The notes under the pieces are model-generated. The model made no database searches. It saw only the letters and a program-made list of their open reading frames with translations, and was not told where the DNA came from. Below, piece after piece: positions 1-11,043 of a DNA stretch of 64,000 nt. A program made the position numbers and the translations under genes. How positions within the stretch are numbered: position 1 is the first letter of the stretch; the number at the start of each line of letters is the position of its first letter. Source of the DNA: Allodiplogaster sudhausi (lineage: Eukaryota; Nematoda; Chromadorea; Rhabditida; Diplogasteridae). The stretch is taken from assembly GCA_945643635.1 (NCBI GenBank), contig CALZFC010000082.1, positions 237,501-301,500 of the forward strand, written 5' to 3'.

Positions 1-412
1 ATTTCTCTTTTTCTCTTACACTCTTCCTCTTACTCTCGCTCTTTCTCTCTCAATGTCTCTGTCTCTCTATCTCTTTCCCTCTGTCTCTCTCTTTCTTTAT
101 CTTTCTCTCTCTCTAATACACTCTCTCTGTCTCTCTATTCCTCTCTCTCTCACTTTCACTATCTCTCTCTCTCAATCTCTCGCTCTCGCTCTCACTTTCT
201 CTCCCTCCCGTCTCCTTCTCAATCTCTATCACTCTCTAAACGTTCTTATGCTCACCATCACTGAATCACTCTGCCGACACAATCTCTTGGTCGAGAGAGA
301 AAGCGAGATAGAGAGAGAGAAATCAACAAGGAAGAGATCAGCAAAAAGAGCCATCATAGAGAAGTAAGAAGTGACAGAGAGAGAGAGAGAGAGAATAGAG
401 AGTTAGATAGTG
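1..412. repeat. CT/GA microsatellite block
   Basis: Imperfect (CT)n on the plus strand up to about base 240, switching to (GA)n from about 290. The long pyrimidine-strand frames here are pure Ser/Leu or Arg/Glu strings and are not genes. The following 420-1080 bases are AT-rich and hold nothing I recognise. Confidence 0.9.
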
Positions 413-1086
413 CAAGAAAAAGAGACAGAAAAAGTGGAGATGAAGCTTAAGACTACTAGATAATGTTTACGACCCGCGCAAGGTTGGGATCCCCGTTCGC
501 CCTTTTCTCGTAAGTAGGCTATGGAAGGTGAACAGTGTTCAGGGCATTATAAGAAATGATTTGATATGCATTAAATAGGATAATTTATTAGTAAACAAAA
601 GGCAGAAACTGACGATAAAACATTAATGTCCCTTTCATTCTTCGAGAAATTCAGCGGCAACTTTAGATCTTTGACAAATTAAGCGGCGGAAAGAAATTAA
701 AGCACTAGAGAAAAAAAGCAATTTTGTACTAAAGTGTTTGATGTGAAGGAGCTCTTTTTTTAACTCAGTTTTACAGTTTACTTTCTGACAGACAATGAGA
801 GAGTCAACTCTATGCAGTTTCGTTTTCTTTCCTGACGAACTCTTTTTTCCGAAAAGAAAGCGGACGATTAAGTCTGTGATTTTTTTTTTCAAACAAAGTG
901 AAAAGCAAGAAAAAAAGGAAATAATCTTCAATTATGTATGGAATTCTACAAAAGTACAGAAATATGTAAGTATATATTGAATATAAACAAATATGAGCTG
1001 TATTACAGTATAAACGCGGTGGCTTCTGAAAGAGAAAATGACAAAGAGTAAGAGTAATCTTTGAAGAATGCTTCTCTGAGGGTGAG

Positions 1087-1462
1087 ATAGAGGGGAAAGA
1101 GAGGAGCTAGAACGAGAGGGAGAGAGAGAGAGCCATCGAAATACACGGAAGCAAGGGAGAGAGAGAGGGGGAGATTGAGAGAGAGAGAAAGAGAGAAAGG
1201 GGAAGACAGAGAATGTGAGAGAAGGGGACGATACAGAGTGAGCGAGAAAGATAGAAGCCCAATAACTTGTTAAGAAAAAGTTCCTGAACAATCGCTCAAG
1301 GCAATATAATGGTGTTAGATTCCATTTTTTTTCTTCTCCTAGCACCGTTCTAGCATAGCTTATCGCCGTTACGTCTTCTTCCTTTAGTTCTCTGCCTTCT
1401 CTCTCATTCTCTCTCACTCTCTCTCTCTGTTTCTCTCACTGCCTTTCTCTCTCTCTCTCTCG

Positions 1463-1494
<32 letters not shown>

Positions 1495-1756
1495 CTCTCT
1501 CTCTCTCTAAAAGACGCCTTACAAAGCTACTGCTTCGCTAAGGTGCCAAGTGGGAGAAACAGTGCTTCACGCAATCAACGGAAGCTATCGGAGCTTATGG
1601 CGGGAGGAGGGAGTTGATTGCTTCTTGGAGAGAGAGAGAAAGAGAGAGTGAGAGAGAGAGAGAGAGAAGTAGCAACAGTCCAGACCGGATGTGTGACGAG
1701 CCAGAGACACTCGACCAGCTGACCGTATATACACACTCGCAATAGTGCTGCTTCAC

Positions 1757-1794
<38 letters not shown>

Positions 1795-2049
1795 TTCTTT
1801 CTTTCTTTTCTCTCTTTCTCCCTACCTCTCTCCCTCTCTCTCTCCCTCTCTCTCCCTGTCTTCCTCCCTCTCCCTCTCTCACTGTCTGCTTATCAAACAC
1901 TCTCTAAATTACCTACATGATCCTCAACGTTTCACGTCCTCGTTCTGCCTCCAGCCTTTTGTCTCTGAATATTTGACTCTCTAGCTTTCTCTCTCTCTCA
2001 TCATTCGTCTCCAGCGCCTTATTGTAACGTGATCTTCCGATCTCTGCCA

Positions 2050-2095
<46 letters not shown>

Positions 2096-2215
2096 ACTCT
2101 CTCTCTCTCATTCTCTCTCTCTGTCTCTCTCTCTTTCTCTCGCTCATTCTCTCTCTCTCTCTTTCTCCGTTTCTCTCTCTCTCTCTCGCTCTCTCTCTCT
2201 CCTCTTCCTTCGTTC
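1087..2215. repeat. Composite GA then CT microsatellites
   Basis: Runs of (GA)n at about 1087-1220 and 1625-1665 and (CT)n at about 1390-1510, 1750-1890 and 2050-2210, separated by short unique DNA. Strand polarity alternates, so a transcript would contain complementary GA and CU tracts. No gene was recognised between the runs. Confidence 0.88.
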
Positions 2216-2344
2216 CCAACGTATCAAGAGATCTGCCAACAGTGTCGCGGCAGCAAGGAGGAAGAAAAGCGACGGATCAACGCCTCGGGCGGAAGAGATG
2301 AAGAAGCTGTTCAAAGAAGTCGTCGTTGAAGGAACACAGAGTTG

Positions 2345-2685
2345 GAGACGTGGAGAGAGAGAGCGTGAGAGAGAGAGAGAGAGGAAGCAGAGAGAGAGAG
2401 AGGAAGCAGAGAGAGAGAGAGGGAGAGAGAGATGGGAAGAGGGAGAGAGTGAGAATATAGAGAGGGAGAGAGAGGGTATAATAAGCCACGAGAGAAATCG
2501 AGTGGAGAAGGTGGTGAAAAACGATGAAACGAGAGAGAGAGAGCGAGAGAGAGAGAGAGAGAGAGGGGGGGGAGAGGGAGAGGGAGAGGGAGAGAGAGAA
2601 AGAGAAAGAGAAAGAGAAAGAGAAAGAGAAAGAGAAAGAGAAAGAGAAAGAGAAAGAGAAAGAGAAAGAGAAAGAGAAAGAGATC
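2345..2685 (+). repeat. GA array grading into (GAGAAA)n
   Basis: A (GA)n tract with GGAAGC interruptions becomes an almost perfect hexanucleotide GAGAAA array from about 2596 to 2682. The frames through it read as Arg/Glu/Lys strings and are artefacts of the repeat. The 2700-3050 stretch after it holds no recognised feature. Confidence 0.92.
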
Positions 2686-3045
2686 ATAGGCATTGAGCAG
2701 ATCCGGCTAGAGAAAAAAAAGGCAAATACTACGAGTAGACACGGGGCTCTTCTTTTGATACGTAGCCTTTTCTATGGCCTTCTGGCAGAGTCGAAGAAGG
2801 AAGTCATACATGTATGTATGCGCATATGTTTGAGCAATCCTTACTAATCCTCAACACCCCACCCCCTTTTCTCCTACTTATAGTTGACCAGAAAGATTTT
2901 CCTCCGGCTAGGTGGATCCAAGTCTCCGTTGAGAAAACCTCTACGAGTTTCTATGAACTCGTATACAACATAAGTATATAAATATTTAGTGGGTATGTAT
3001 GTAGGGGAGCTCTAGAAAATATTTTTTTGAAAAAAAAAACCAGTG

Positions 3046-3473
3046 AGCGAGAGAGAGAGAGAGAGAGGGAGAAAGAGAGGGCGAGAAAGTCTCCATGAAC
3101 AAAATAAAAGCGTTTAAGATGTCTTAAAAGTTTTTTTTTTAAATTAAAGTAATTAAGAATATAAAATCTTGGCCCTTTGCCAAGAAGTAAACACTGACCA
3201 CTGCGCATGTCCCGTGCTGCTTCTCCGTGCATTTCTTCCTCCTGCTGTTCATCGGATGACGTCATCATTTCAGGCAGAATCTGCCTCTCTCGCTTCCGCT
3301 GACGCGTTTCCATCTCTCGGCTGCATTTTATAATTATCAGAATTTATAACAAAATAATTTTTTCTAAACAACATTGTTTAGCGACAACATTGCATAATTG
3401 AACAAGCAAGATAAATAAATATTTAAAACGAATCAATATACTGTTGAAAACAGAAGAGATTGAAAAGGAGAGA

Positions 3474-3506
<33 letters not shown>

Positions 3507-3529
3507 GAGAAGAGAGAATAGAGAGACCG

Positions 3530-3562
<33 letters not shown>
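3046..3562. repeat. GA microsatellites
   Basis: (GA)n runs at about 3046-3085 and 3474-3562, on either side of the GC-rich candidate exon at 3190-3313. Bases 3600-4100 are AT-rich and contain only a solo MITE end at 3850-3873. Confidence 0.85.
3190..3313 (-). CDS. Possible first exon of an unknown gene
   Basis: A GC-rich open stretch in AT-rich surroundings starts with ATG at 3313 and encodes a charged segment rich in Arg, Lys, Glu and Gln for about 45 codons (METRQRKRERQILPEMM at the start). Its base composition resembles the real exons elsewhere in the window. I do not recognise the product. A GT follows near 3208 but no downstream exon was found; toward lower coordinates it runs into a GA tract. 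It could be the 5' end of a gene or a chance GC island. Confidence 0.2.
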
Positions 3563-3563
<1 letters not shown>

Positions 3564-3849
3564 TTAGAGCGGAAAAGACATCCCATCAAGTTCAACGGAT
3601 GCACGAGAGAACGCGGGACTCGGCGGCAAATTCAAACATGAATTCTTTTCCGTAGTTAAAAAATTGGACACACGCGCAAGGATATTCGTTGATCAGATGA
3701 TAAGACACCAAATTGTCACTAATGAAAGAGATAAGAAAAGGAAAAAAGGTTCACATTTACTGTTCTCATAGTAGGAAAAGTCCTACCAAAATATAATTAA
3801 TGGATTTTTGAATTGCAGCTTTCCCTGAGATCTCACAAAAATTTTTTTT

Positions 3850-3873
3850 TTCGGGGTGATCGCCCTCCTTTAA
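3850..3873. mobile_element. Solo terminal repeat of a TTAA MITE
   Basis: The sequence GGTGATCGCCCTCCTTTAA matches the right end of the complete MITEs at 30968-31466 and 58063-58265, including the terminal TTAA. No matching left end is visible within the preceding kilobase, so this is a solo or truncated copy. Confidence 0.5.
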
Positions 3874-4224
3874 ACAAGGTCAACGCGGCCTTGCATTAAT
3901 AGCCGAGTTACGAAGTTAGTACCAACAGAATTCTTTTGAGAATAATTAATATACATAATAATTTTTTTTATATAGTATGTACATAGAAACTTTAAAAAAA
4001 TATTTAAAAAAAAATCATGCAAACAATGATAAATATGATGAAGTCGATCTCTCCTAAAAGCAGTGACCATAGCCATGAATCATCTTGAACCTACCGACAA
4101 CTGAGAGCGACAGCTCTCTTAACCCATCTCATTCTGACAGAACAGAACAGAACTGCTGAAGAGACCATGCATGGCAACTTGACAAGCGAGAGATGTCATA
4201 ATAGTGAAAGGCGGTCGGGCGATT

Positions 4225-5172
4225 TCTTTCTTTCTCTCTCTTTCTCTCTCTCCCACTCTCTCTCTCGATGTTAAGCTCTCTCTCGTTCTCTCGCTCTCTA
4301 CCTCTCTCTCTCCCTCTGGCTGCATCCTCCACTCTCCCCTTTCACTCTTATCACACACAATATGCTATTTTTGACCACTGTGCCCATGTTGTCGGCCGCT
4401 CTCTTTTTCTTACCATCTCACGCTTCATTGACCTCCCTCTCTCTCTACTCTCTGTCTCACCCTCTCTCTCTTCTCTGTCTCCCTCTCACTCTCTTTCTAC
4501 TCTCTCTCTCTTTCTCTGTCTCTCTCTCTCTCCCTTTTCATCGAGATGAGTAAGGTCAACCATGCAGCTTGCACTCTCTCTCTGATAGTCATCGGAGAAG
4601 CTGGTCTGATCAAACATAAAGAAGGAGAAGCTGAAGCAGAACGACAGAGAGAGAGAGAGAGCGAGGGCGAGAAAGAGGGCGAGAGAGAGAGAGCACGAGA
4701 GATAGAGGATGTGTGAAAAGAGAGAGAGAGAGAGAGAGAGAGCAAGTGAGAGAGAGAGAGAGCGAGCGAGAGACAGACAGACAGACATGAGAGAGTGACA
4801 TACATAGCCAGAGAATGCGAGACGAGGAAGAAAAAGGTGGCGGGGAGAGAAAGAGAGAAAAAGGTTCGGGCCCGAACCCAGTGGTCAATAAAGACAGATA
4901 GTCACTGTATCTCACCGCTCTTTCGCTTTCTTCTCTCTCTTTCTCCCTCCCTCTCTCTCTCTCTCTCCTTCTCTCTCTCTTTCTCTGCCTTCTTCTCTCT
5001 CTCTCTCTCTCCCTATCCTGACCCCTTTCTTACATGCATACTGCGCATCAGTTCCAAACGCACCGCCCGAAGGCGCCTCTTATTACTCTCTTTCACCTTT
5101 GACTGACAATCAGACTCATCATATTTCTTCCCTTCTACTCTCTCTCTCTCTCTCTCTCTCTTCTCTGTCTCT

Positions 5173-5203
<31 letters not shown>

Positions 5204-5265
5204 TCTCTACTCTCTCTCTTTCTCTCTTCTACTCTCTCGTCTCTCTTTCTCTTCTACGCTCTTCC
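4225..5265. repeat. Composite CT and GA microsatellites
   Basis: CT tracts at about 4225-4330, 4430-4540, 4930-5020 and 5135-5265, and a GA tract at about 4640-4775. The overlapping frames are low-complexity artefacts. From 5270 to 6320 the DNA is AT-rich; one 104-codon Lys/Ile/Arg-rich frame at 5966-6280 has the composition of the intergenic DNA and I do not call it a gene. Confidence 0.88.
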
Positions 5266-6328
5266 TCCGCATACCTATGATGAAAAGAGCTGTGCATCTA
5301 ATTTCAAGGAATAAATAAACAGGAATTTCTTCTAAAACGGCCGCTCTCCGATAATCGTAACCTGACCATGTGTTAGAAGCAACAATGGAGAGAATGAGAG
5401 AATGGAAAGGTGTCTCCAATTCTGAGATGTCTCGGCAAAACAGAAAATATGTGAACAAGTTGTGACGAATAAGAATTTGGCCAACTTTCTGAACTCTGAA
5501 CTCTTCTAAGAAAAGAAACTTCTAAAAAAAGACATTTCTAAAAAGGGAAATAGAACTTATTGTTGGACTTACAATCAGACATAGGCTTACAATTAGTGTT
5601 CCTCTATACCGCTTCACCGCTATAAAACTTATTATTTTGTCCAAAAAAAAACAAAGACATCAAATCTCTCGAGATTGTTCGACATTCAACCTTGTTTTCG
5701 TTTTTAATACGGAGATTACATTTTAAAATCCTTTATCAAATTTAAAAGGCCACATTTCGGTAAAAAAAGGAAAACGCAAATTACTTTCATTGCAGAGGAT
5801 TACTGTACGGTTACAGTATAAAAAAATCCATAAATGAGAATGAAATAATACATGCATAGTAATTATTGCTCATAAGGCAAGCCGGCTAATAAAAATGTCT
5901 GCCAACACATGAATATTTCAATAAAAGATCAGCCGAATAAGTCAATGCCTTAATGGACAAAATCGTTGACAAAAGCAGGATTTCGAAATAGCAAAAAAAA
6001 GGCAAATCTCCTCAAAATCAGACTATATCCTTGTGATATTACAATACTCTCATTGAGAAAAAAACCTGACCTTTCGGGGTCTCAAGCTATTTTGTGGCAA
6101 TGTATCGTAATAAATGCTCCCGTCATTGGTACAATCACTATTCAAAGAATTCGCGTCAAATTTGTCATTAAAAAAACTCGCTTAAGAAAAATTTGCGAAA
6201 ATAAATTCGTGGAAAACTCTCTCGATATAAGGGAATTTGTTACAGTACAAAAAAACAAGAAAAACCTGAGAGAGAGATAGGCAAATAAACCATAGAATAA
6301 AAAATGCAGGGAACAAAATCACTTTCCT

Positions 6329-9300
6329 TCATGCCTCCACTGCGACTTTCTCCGCTCTCTTCTCTCTCTTCTTCTCTACCACTCTGTCCCCTTCCTCTCG
6401 CGCCTCTGCGTCTCTGACGGCCGGCTCGTGCGAGGGTGCCTCGGGCAGCTTCATCTCCTCCTCCGCCGCCGCTGCCTGCTTCCCAAGGAGCACCTCGAGC
6501 TCCTCTTCAGCAGACTCAATGTCTGCCGTGGAGAGCTGCCCGGAGAGGAGGGAAGAGATCTCCTGGAAAAGAACGGGGAAATATTGATCGAAAACATGGT
6601 GGAAAAAGCAAGGTACAAAACCAGGGAAAAAGGGTGGTCCGAACCGGATTACCCACGCAATTTTTAAGACACGAAAATTTAAAGTTCTGGCTTACCCACC
6701 CTATTTTCTTCGAAAAATAATAGTTTTTACCCAGCCCATTTTTCAAGGTCTTCGGAGGTCTTACCCACCCACTTTTGTTGGCCCCTTGGACCATCCTTTT
6801 TCACTGTACAAAACGGAGCATCCACCCAGTTTTTGACCCCTCTTGAAGCACTACCTAGGGAAGGAGGTATTGGACCCCAAAAACAGGGTGCGGTTGGCTA
6901 AAAATGGGTTTCTCTCCAAATCTTTCTCAAAAACGTGGTGGGGAAGCGCTATGGCGAGGCCTAAACACCAAGGTTGGCCTACCTGGTTTTCCTCTGATGC
7001 AAAGCGTAGAGAAAAAAAATCGTTTTAACAATACCTTACCTTCCTATACATCCCTAAAAGCCTACCTTCATCTTACCCTGTTTTCCAGGGCACTTGACAG
7101 AGACTTTAATTTCCTTATGGAAAAAGAAAATAATCAATAACAAAGAGATTAGATGGAAAGATTTATTTGTCTCCCATTAGAAACTTCTGACTTTTCCTGG
7201 TAAGGGTAATTTTTTTGGCATAACAAAGAACAACTTAATTTAACATAATGTATAAATTGGAAAATGTTTTAAATTAAAATGATAAAAATGATAAAATTAA
7301 TTAAAATGATTAAATAATTAAAATGATTAACCTCCTGATACTCGGCTGCCTCCTTCGTCTCGTCCATAATCTTCTCGATTTCGTCCATGTTGAACAACTG
7401 TAATTATTAGGAATTAATCATTTAATATTTCCCATTTGGCTAACTTAAGTTAATTTGTATTCTTCATAAAAAGTGAGAAAAATGCATCGATTCGAAACTG
7501 ACAAAAATATAAAATATACTACAGAGAACTATGTTAGCATTCGATACCAAACTCCCGCTGAAGAAATTCCTCTTTTCAGATATAAGCCAAATATTTATTT
7601 AAAAGGGAACAATAATATGTCGGGATCGGAAAGAGAAAAAAAAAACAAGAAAGAAGAGCGAGAAAACAAGAAAAAAGGAGAATAATTTTAAAAAAGAAAA
7701 AAAAAAGAAATTCAGTGTTTCCGGGAGGATTCATTTTTAGTCCATGTTGCTACTAAATCAAGTGTTGAATTTCTCGATGACCTAAGAAGAAGAGAAAAGA
7801 CTCAATTCCTTTTGTCTCCCTGTAACATAAAAAAAACTTCAGTGCTCTCATACCGAAAAGTACCGTATTCCCGAGCAGAAAACTACCGTACTCCCCAACC
7901 TGATTCATCTTCTTGAGAGCCTCATTGCCTTGGCGGAGCTCGTCGACCACACGCTTCTGGATCTCGGCGAACTCGAGGTCATGTACCTGGAAAAAGGCCG
8001 GCTGAATTATGACCGTAAAGTAATTGTGCTTGTTTGAAGTAAGCGATATTACTGTAGGTCATATCACATATACTGTACGATTAATGGGAATAATAACTAA
8101 TTTATATATATATATATATATTTATCTGTAAATAGGCTGTCTATGGAGCGATTAAAATCTACCGTACTTAACTGTTTACTTCTCTCGTCTTGCAAATTTT
8201 TTTATTGTGGATTACGATAGTTTTTTAATGTGGACAGCTTCTTAAAATAAATAAATAAATAAATATATATATATATTTATTTATTTTTCTTCGTTTCTCC
8301 CAAGTCAAATCGCATACCATTCTCTCGATGTTGTCCAGTTGCTTGTGCGTCTGGTCAATCATGTTCTCCTGCAGTCGCTTTTTCTTCAGCAGTAAGAGAG
8401 CGCGGCTGAAGGCATTCTATTTTATTCTTCTCATTTATTTATGTCCTTTAATATCTAAACTGATAAAGAAAAAATATTATATGTTTTAAATAACAAAAGT
8501 AAAATGAGTGGGCCAATAATGTTTTATCCCAATTATTTAGGCACTTTATTATTTGAAGAAAGAAGACTATTTTTTAGATATCAAAAGCAAAATGGGAGCA
8601 GTTACAGTAACAGTTACTCTATAAATGAATAAAAATTATTATTACTATTCTACCGTACTCCTTGCGTCCGTCGGCCAGCAGCTGCTTCGCCAGTTGTCGC
8701 TCCCTTTCCATGCAGATCTCCTTCCGCTTGATGTACTGCTTCATGCGGTCGCGCTGCGTCTTCAGTTGCTGAAGAAGGGGAAAAGTATTGTTTCGGGAGG
8801 AAAAAGTATTGTTTCGGGAGGAAAAGTATTGTTTCGGGAGAAAAAATTGACTTGATGAAAAAAGGAAATAAACGCAACATATTGGAAAGGAGAATATCGT
8901 TAGAAATGCTACCCATCAAACTCACTCTTATCATTCAAGGAAACTGTATGTAATACAAATGCTGAAATGGAAAATTTACGTGCAAAACAATGATACATCA
9001 ATCCTCAGTAAGATCCTGGAGTATTGGCATAAAATTAACAAAGTGTTTAAACTGCAGCATTGGCATTAACCACTGGAAAACGGATGATCCTCACGAAAAA
9101 TGCATAAATGCACTCGAAATCATTTTATTAGTTGAATATTTTTGAGCAAAAGAGCCTGTCCCTTCGCCGGTTTTTGGTGGTCGAAACCCTCGGAGAACTT
9201 TAAAAGCGATAGGGCATTTAAACACTCTTGAGTGATGTTACTAAAGAAAAAGACGGAAGAAATACGATTTAGATAAAAGAGTACGAAATGAAAGAAGAAG

Positions 9301-9548
9301 AAACGTGTTACGTTACGTGTTCGACTTCAAACATTGTAATGAAAGCACTAACTTGTTTCTCTTAAAAGAATACTTCAACAAGGACCAAATGTAATAAAAA
9401 AAAAAAAAGAATATTAAAGTAGAAGTGGCGAAATATTATTTAAAACATTATAATAATAAAACCTGCTAACCAGAATAGCCTTGTCCTGCTCGGTGATCGG
9501 GGGGAGTGCAGGTGGCGACGGCTTGCGCTTCCCGAAGACAGCGCCCAT
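6329..9548 (-). CDS. CHMP6: CHMP6/VPS20-like ESCRT-III subunit, six exons
   Basis: CHMP6 (yeast Vps20) is an ESCRT-III protein. It is known to bridge ESCRT-II to Snf7/CHMP4 polymers in multivesicular-body sorting. Exons read on the minus strand: 9548-9471 (MGAVFGKRKPSPP, then ITEQDKAIL), 8768-8654 (QLKTQRDRMKQYIKRKEI; ERERQLAKQLLADGRKE), about 8416-8318 (RALLLLKKKRLQENMIDQ), 7986-7900 (VHDLEFAEIQ; KKMNQ), 7397-7332 (MDEIEKIMDETKEAAEYQE) and 6562-6329 (SSLLSGQLSTADIE, then an acidic/basic tail and TGA). The MG start fits the N-myristoylation signal of the family, and the length of about 225 residues is close to the usual ~205. Most junctions close in phase; exon 2 to 3 does not close cleanly with the donor I chose, so that boundary is uncertain. 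The last intron (6563-7331) contains a degenerate direct repeat built on TTACCCACCC. Confidence 0.9.
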
Positions 9549-10075
9549 CCTTAAGGGTTAAGAGTTAAGGTTAAAGCATAAGGCAAGTTTTACTGCCTAA
9601 ACAGCGCCCATCCTTAAGAGTTAAGACTTAAGGTTAAGGTTAAAGCATAAGGTAAGTTTTTACAGCCTAAACAGCTCCCATCCTTAAGGGTCAAGAGATA
9701 AGGTTAAGGTAAAAACGTAAGGTAAGTTTTACTGCCTAAAGAGCGCCCATCCTTAAGGGTTAAGAGTTAAGGTTAAGGTTAAAGCATAAGGTAAGTTTTA
9801 CTGCCTAAACAGCGCCCATCCTTAAGAGTTAAGACTTAAGGTTAAGGTTAAAGCATAAGGTAAGTTTTTACAGCCTAAACAGCTCCCATCCTTAAGGGTC
9901 AAGAGATAAGGTTAAGGTAAAAACGTAAGGTAAGTTTTACTGCCTAAAGAGCGCCCATCCTTAAGGGTTAAGAGTTAAGGTTAAGGTTAAAGCATAAGGT
10001 AAGTTTTACTGCCTAAACAGCGCCCATCCTTAAGGGTTAAGAGTTAAGGCTAAGGTTAAATCATAAGGTTAATAA
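9541..10075. repeat. About eight copies of a ~70-bp satellite with a three-unit pattern
   Basis: The unit is about 68-70 bp and includes GCGCCCATCCTTAAGGGTTA, TTAAGGTTAAGG and GGTAAGTTTTACTGCCTAAA. Variants (gggttaagag, gagttaagac, gggtcaagag) recur every third unit, giving a higher-order repeat of about 207 bp. The first unit overlaps the 5' end of the CHMP6 first exon, so every unit carries a minus-strand ATGGGCGCTG-like or closely related start context. Confidence 0.88.
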
Positions 10076-10119
10076 GTTTATGGCATGTATACGCGAAAAA
10101 CGGAAGAGACGCGGCCTTG

Positions 10120-10550
10120 GGTGATCATCCACTCCCGCGAGTTAAAATTAGCAAAAATAAACAATGAAAATTAAAAGCTAAACTCGTAAAAAGGTGTTGT
10201 TGTAATAACGCAATAAAATTAATCATCACAGAAATAGTCAACGCGACTTGAAACATTTATAGCGCATATATTTGGCAAATAGCAATATACACCCATACAC
10301 CATACACTCAGCATAGACCTAGCATACACCCACATATACCCATTGTGTATGTTACTATGTTTGGTTGTATGTGGGTGTATGCTGTGTATATGGCTGTATG
10401 GGTGCGTATTGCTATTTATAGTGTGCTCCAAATTCAAGGTCGTCAATTCAAATCCGAATATTCTGGCGGGAAAATATTTCCTTTGTTTTAATTCGCGTTC
10501 TCCTCGATTTATTTTTGCTATTTTTGCAAATTATTAAATTTATTTTTGCA
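10120..10550. repeat. Foldback element (imperfect long hairpin)
   Basis: The arm at about 10277-10343 (TAGCAATATACACCCATACA and onward) is the reverse complement, with mismatches, of 10364-10420 (ending TGGGTGCGTATTGCTA). Farther out, GCGAGTTAAAATTAGCAAAA near 10138 pairs with TTTTGC-rich sequence near 10510. This looks like a non-autonomous foldback element. Bases 10560-11030 hold no certain gene. Confidence 0.5.
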
Positions 10551-10996
10551 TCCAAATTGTTTTTGTTTATTTGTTTTGGCAGAATTAAAATACATCCCAG
10601 GACTCCCAGGCAGGAAGCTCAAATAAATCCCCTAACGAAAAAAGCTCGTCCTCACTCATCCTTCCTCTGGCATTTGGGCGCCCCATTTTAAGCTATGCTA
10701 TTATCGCCATAGAACTGCATGACGGTTCCGAATAGCTAGTATCCCCCTCGTTGATTGCGACTGTCTTTACTGTGGCTTTTCATTCGTTAACTCCCTTTGA
10801 AGATGATCCTGTGCATGATGGTGTTGAAAGGGTTTTAGTCGACTAAGTGCCAATCGGTGATTCGGTGAATGATCCTCGCCTTTGTCTCTCTCACACTTTG
10901 TTCTTGTTCTTATTTTAAAACTGATTTTTTAAGGTGTTTTCGTTTGCGGGAATTGCTCTCATTCCAACTATTATATTGCTTTTCTATCTTCCCCTC

Positions 10997-11029
<33 letters not shown>

Positions 11030-11043
11030 GCTCCTCTCTTTCA

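Noticed and set aside
1595..2850. Long open frames of Ser/Leu or Arg/Glu/Lys
   Set aside because: They are translations of GA, CT and GAGAAA repeats, are open in several frames at once, and have no exon-like composition.
9541..10075. TTAGGC-like motifs, suggesting a telomere
   Set aside because: Only one TTAGGC occurs per ~70-bp unit. The array is an ordinary satellite, not (TTAGGC)n.
10591..10692. Short minus-strand frame MGRPNARGRMSEDELFSLGD
   Set aside because: It is only about 33 codons before a stop, next to a foldback element, with no further exon. Possibly the N-terminus of a lost transposon protein, but not supportable.
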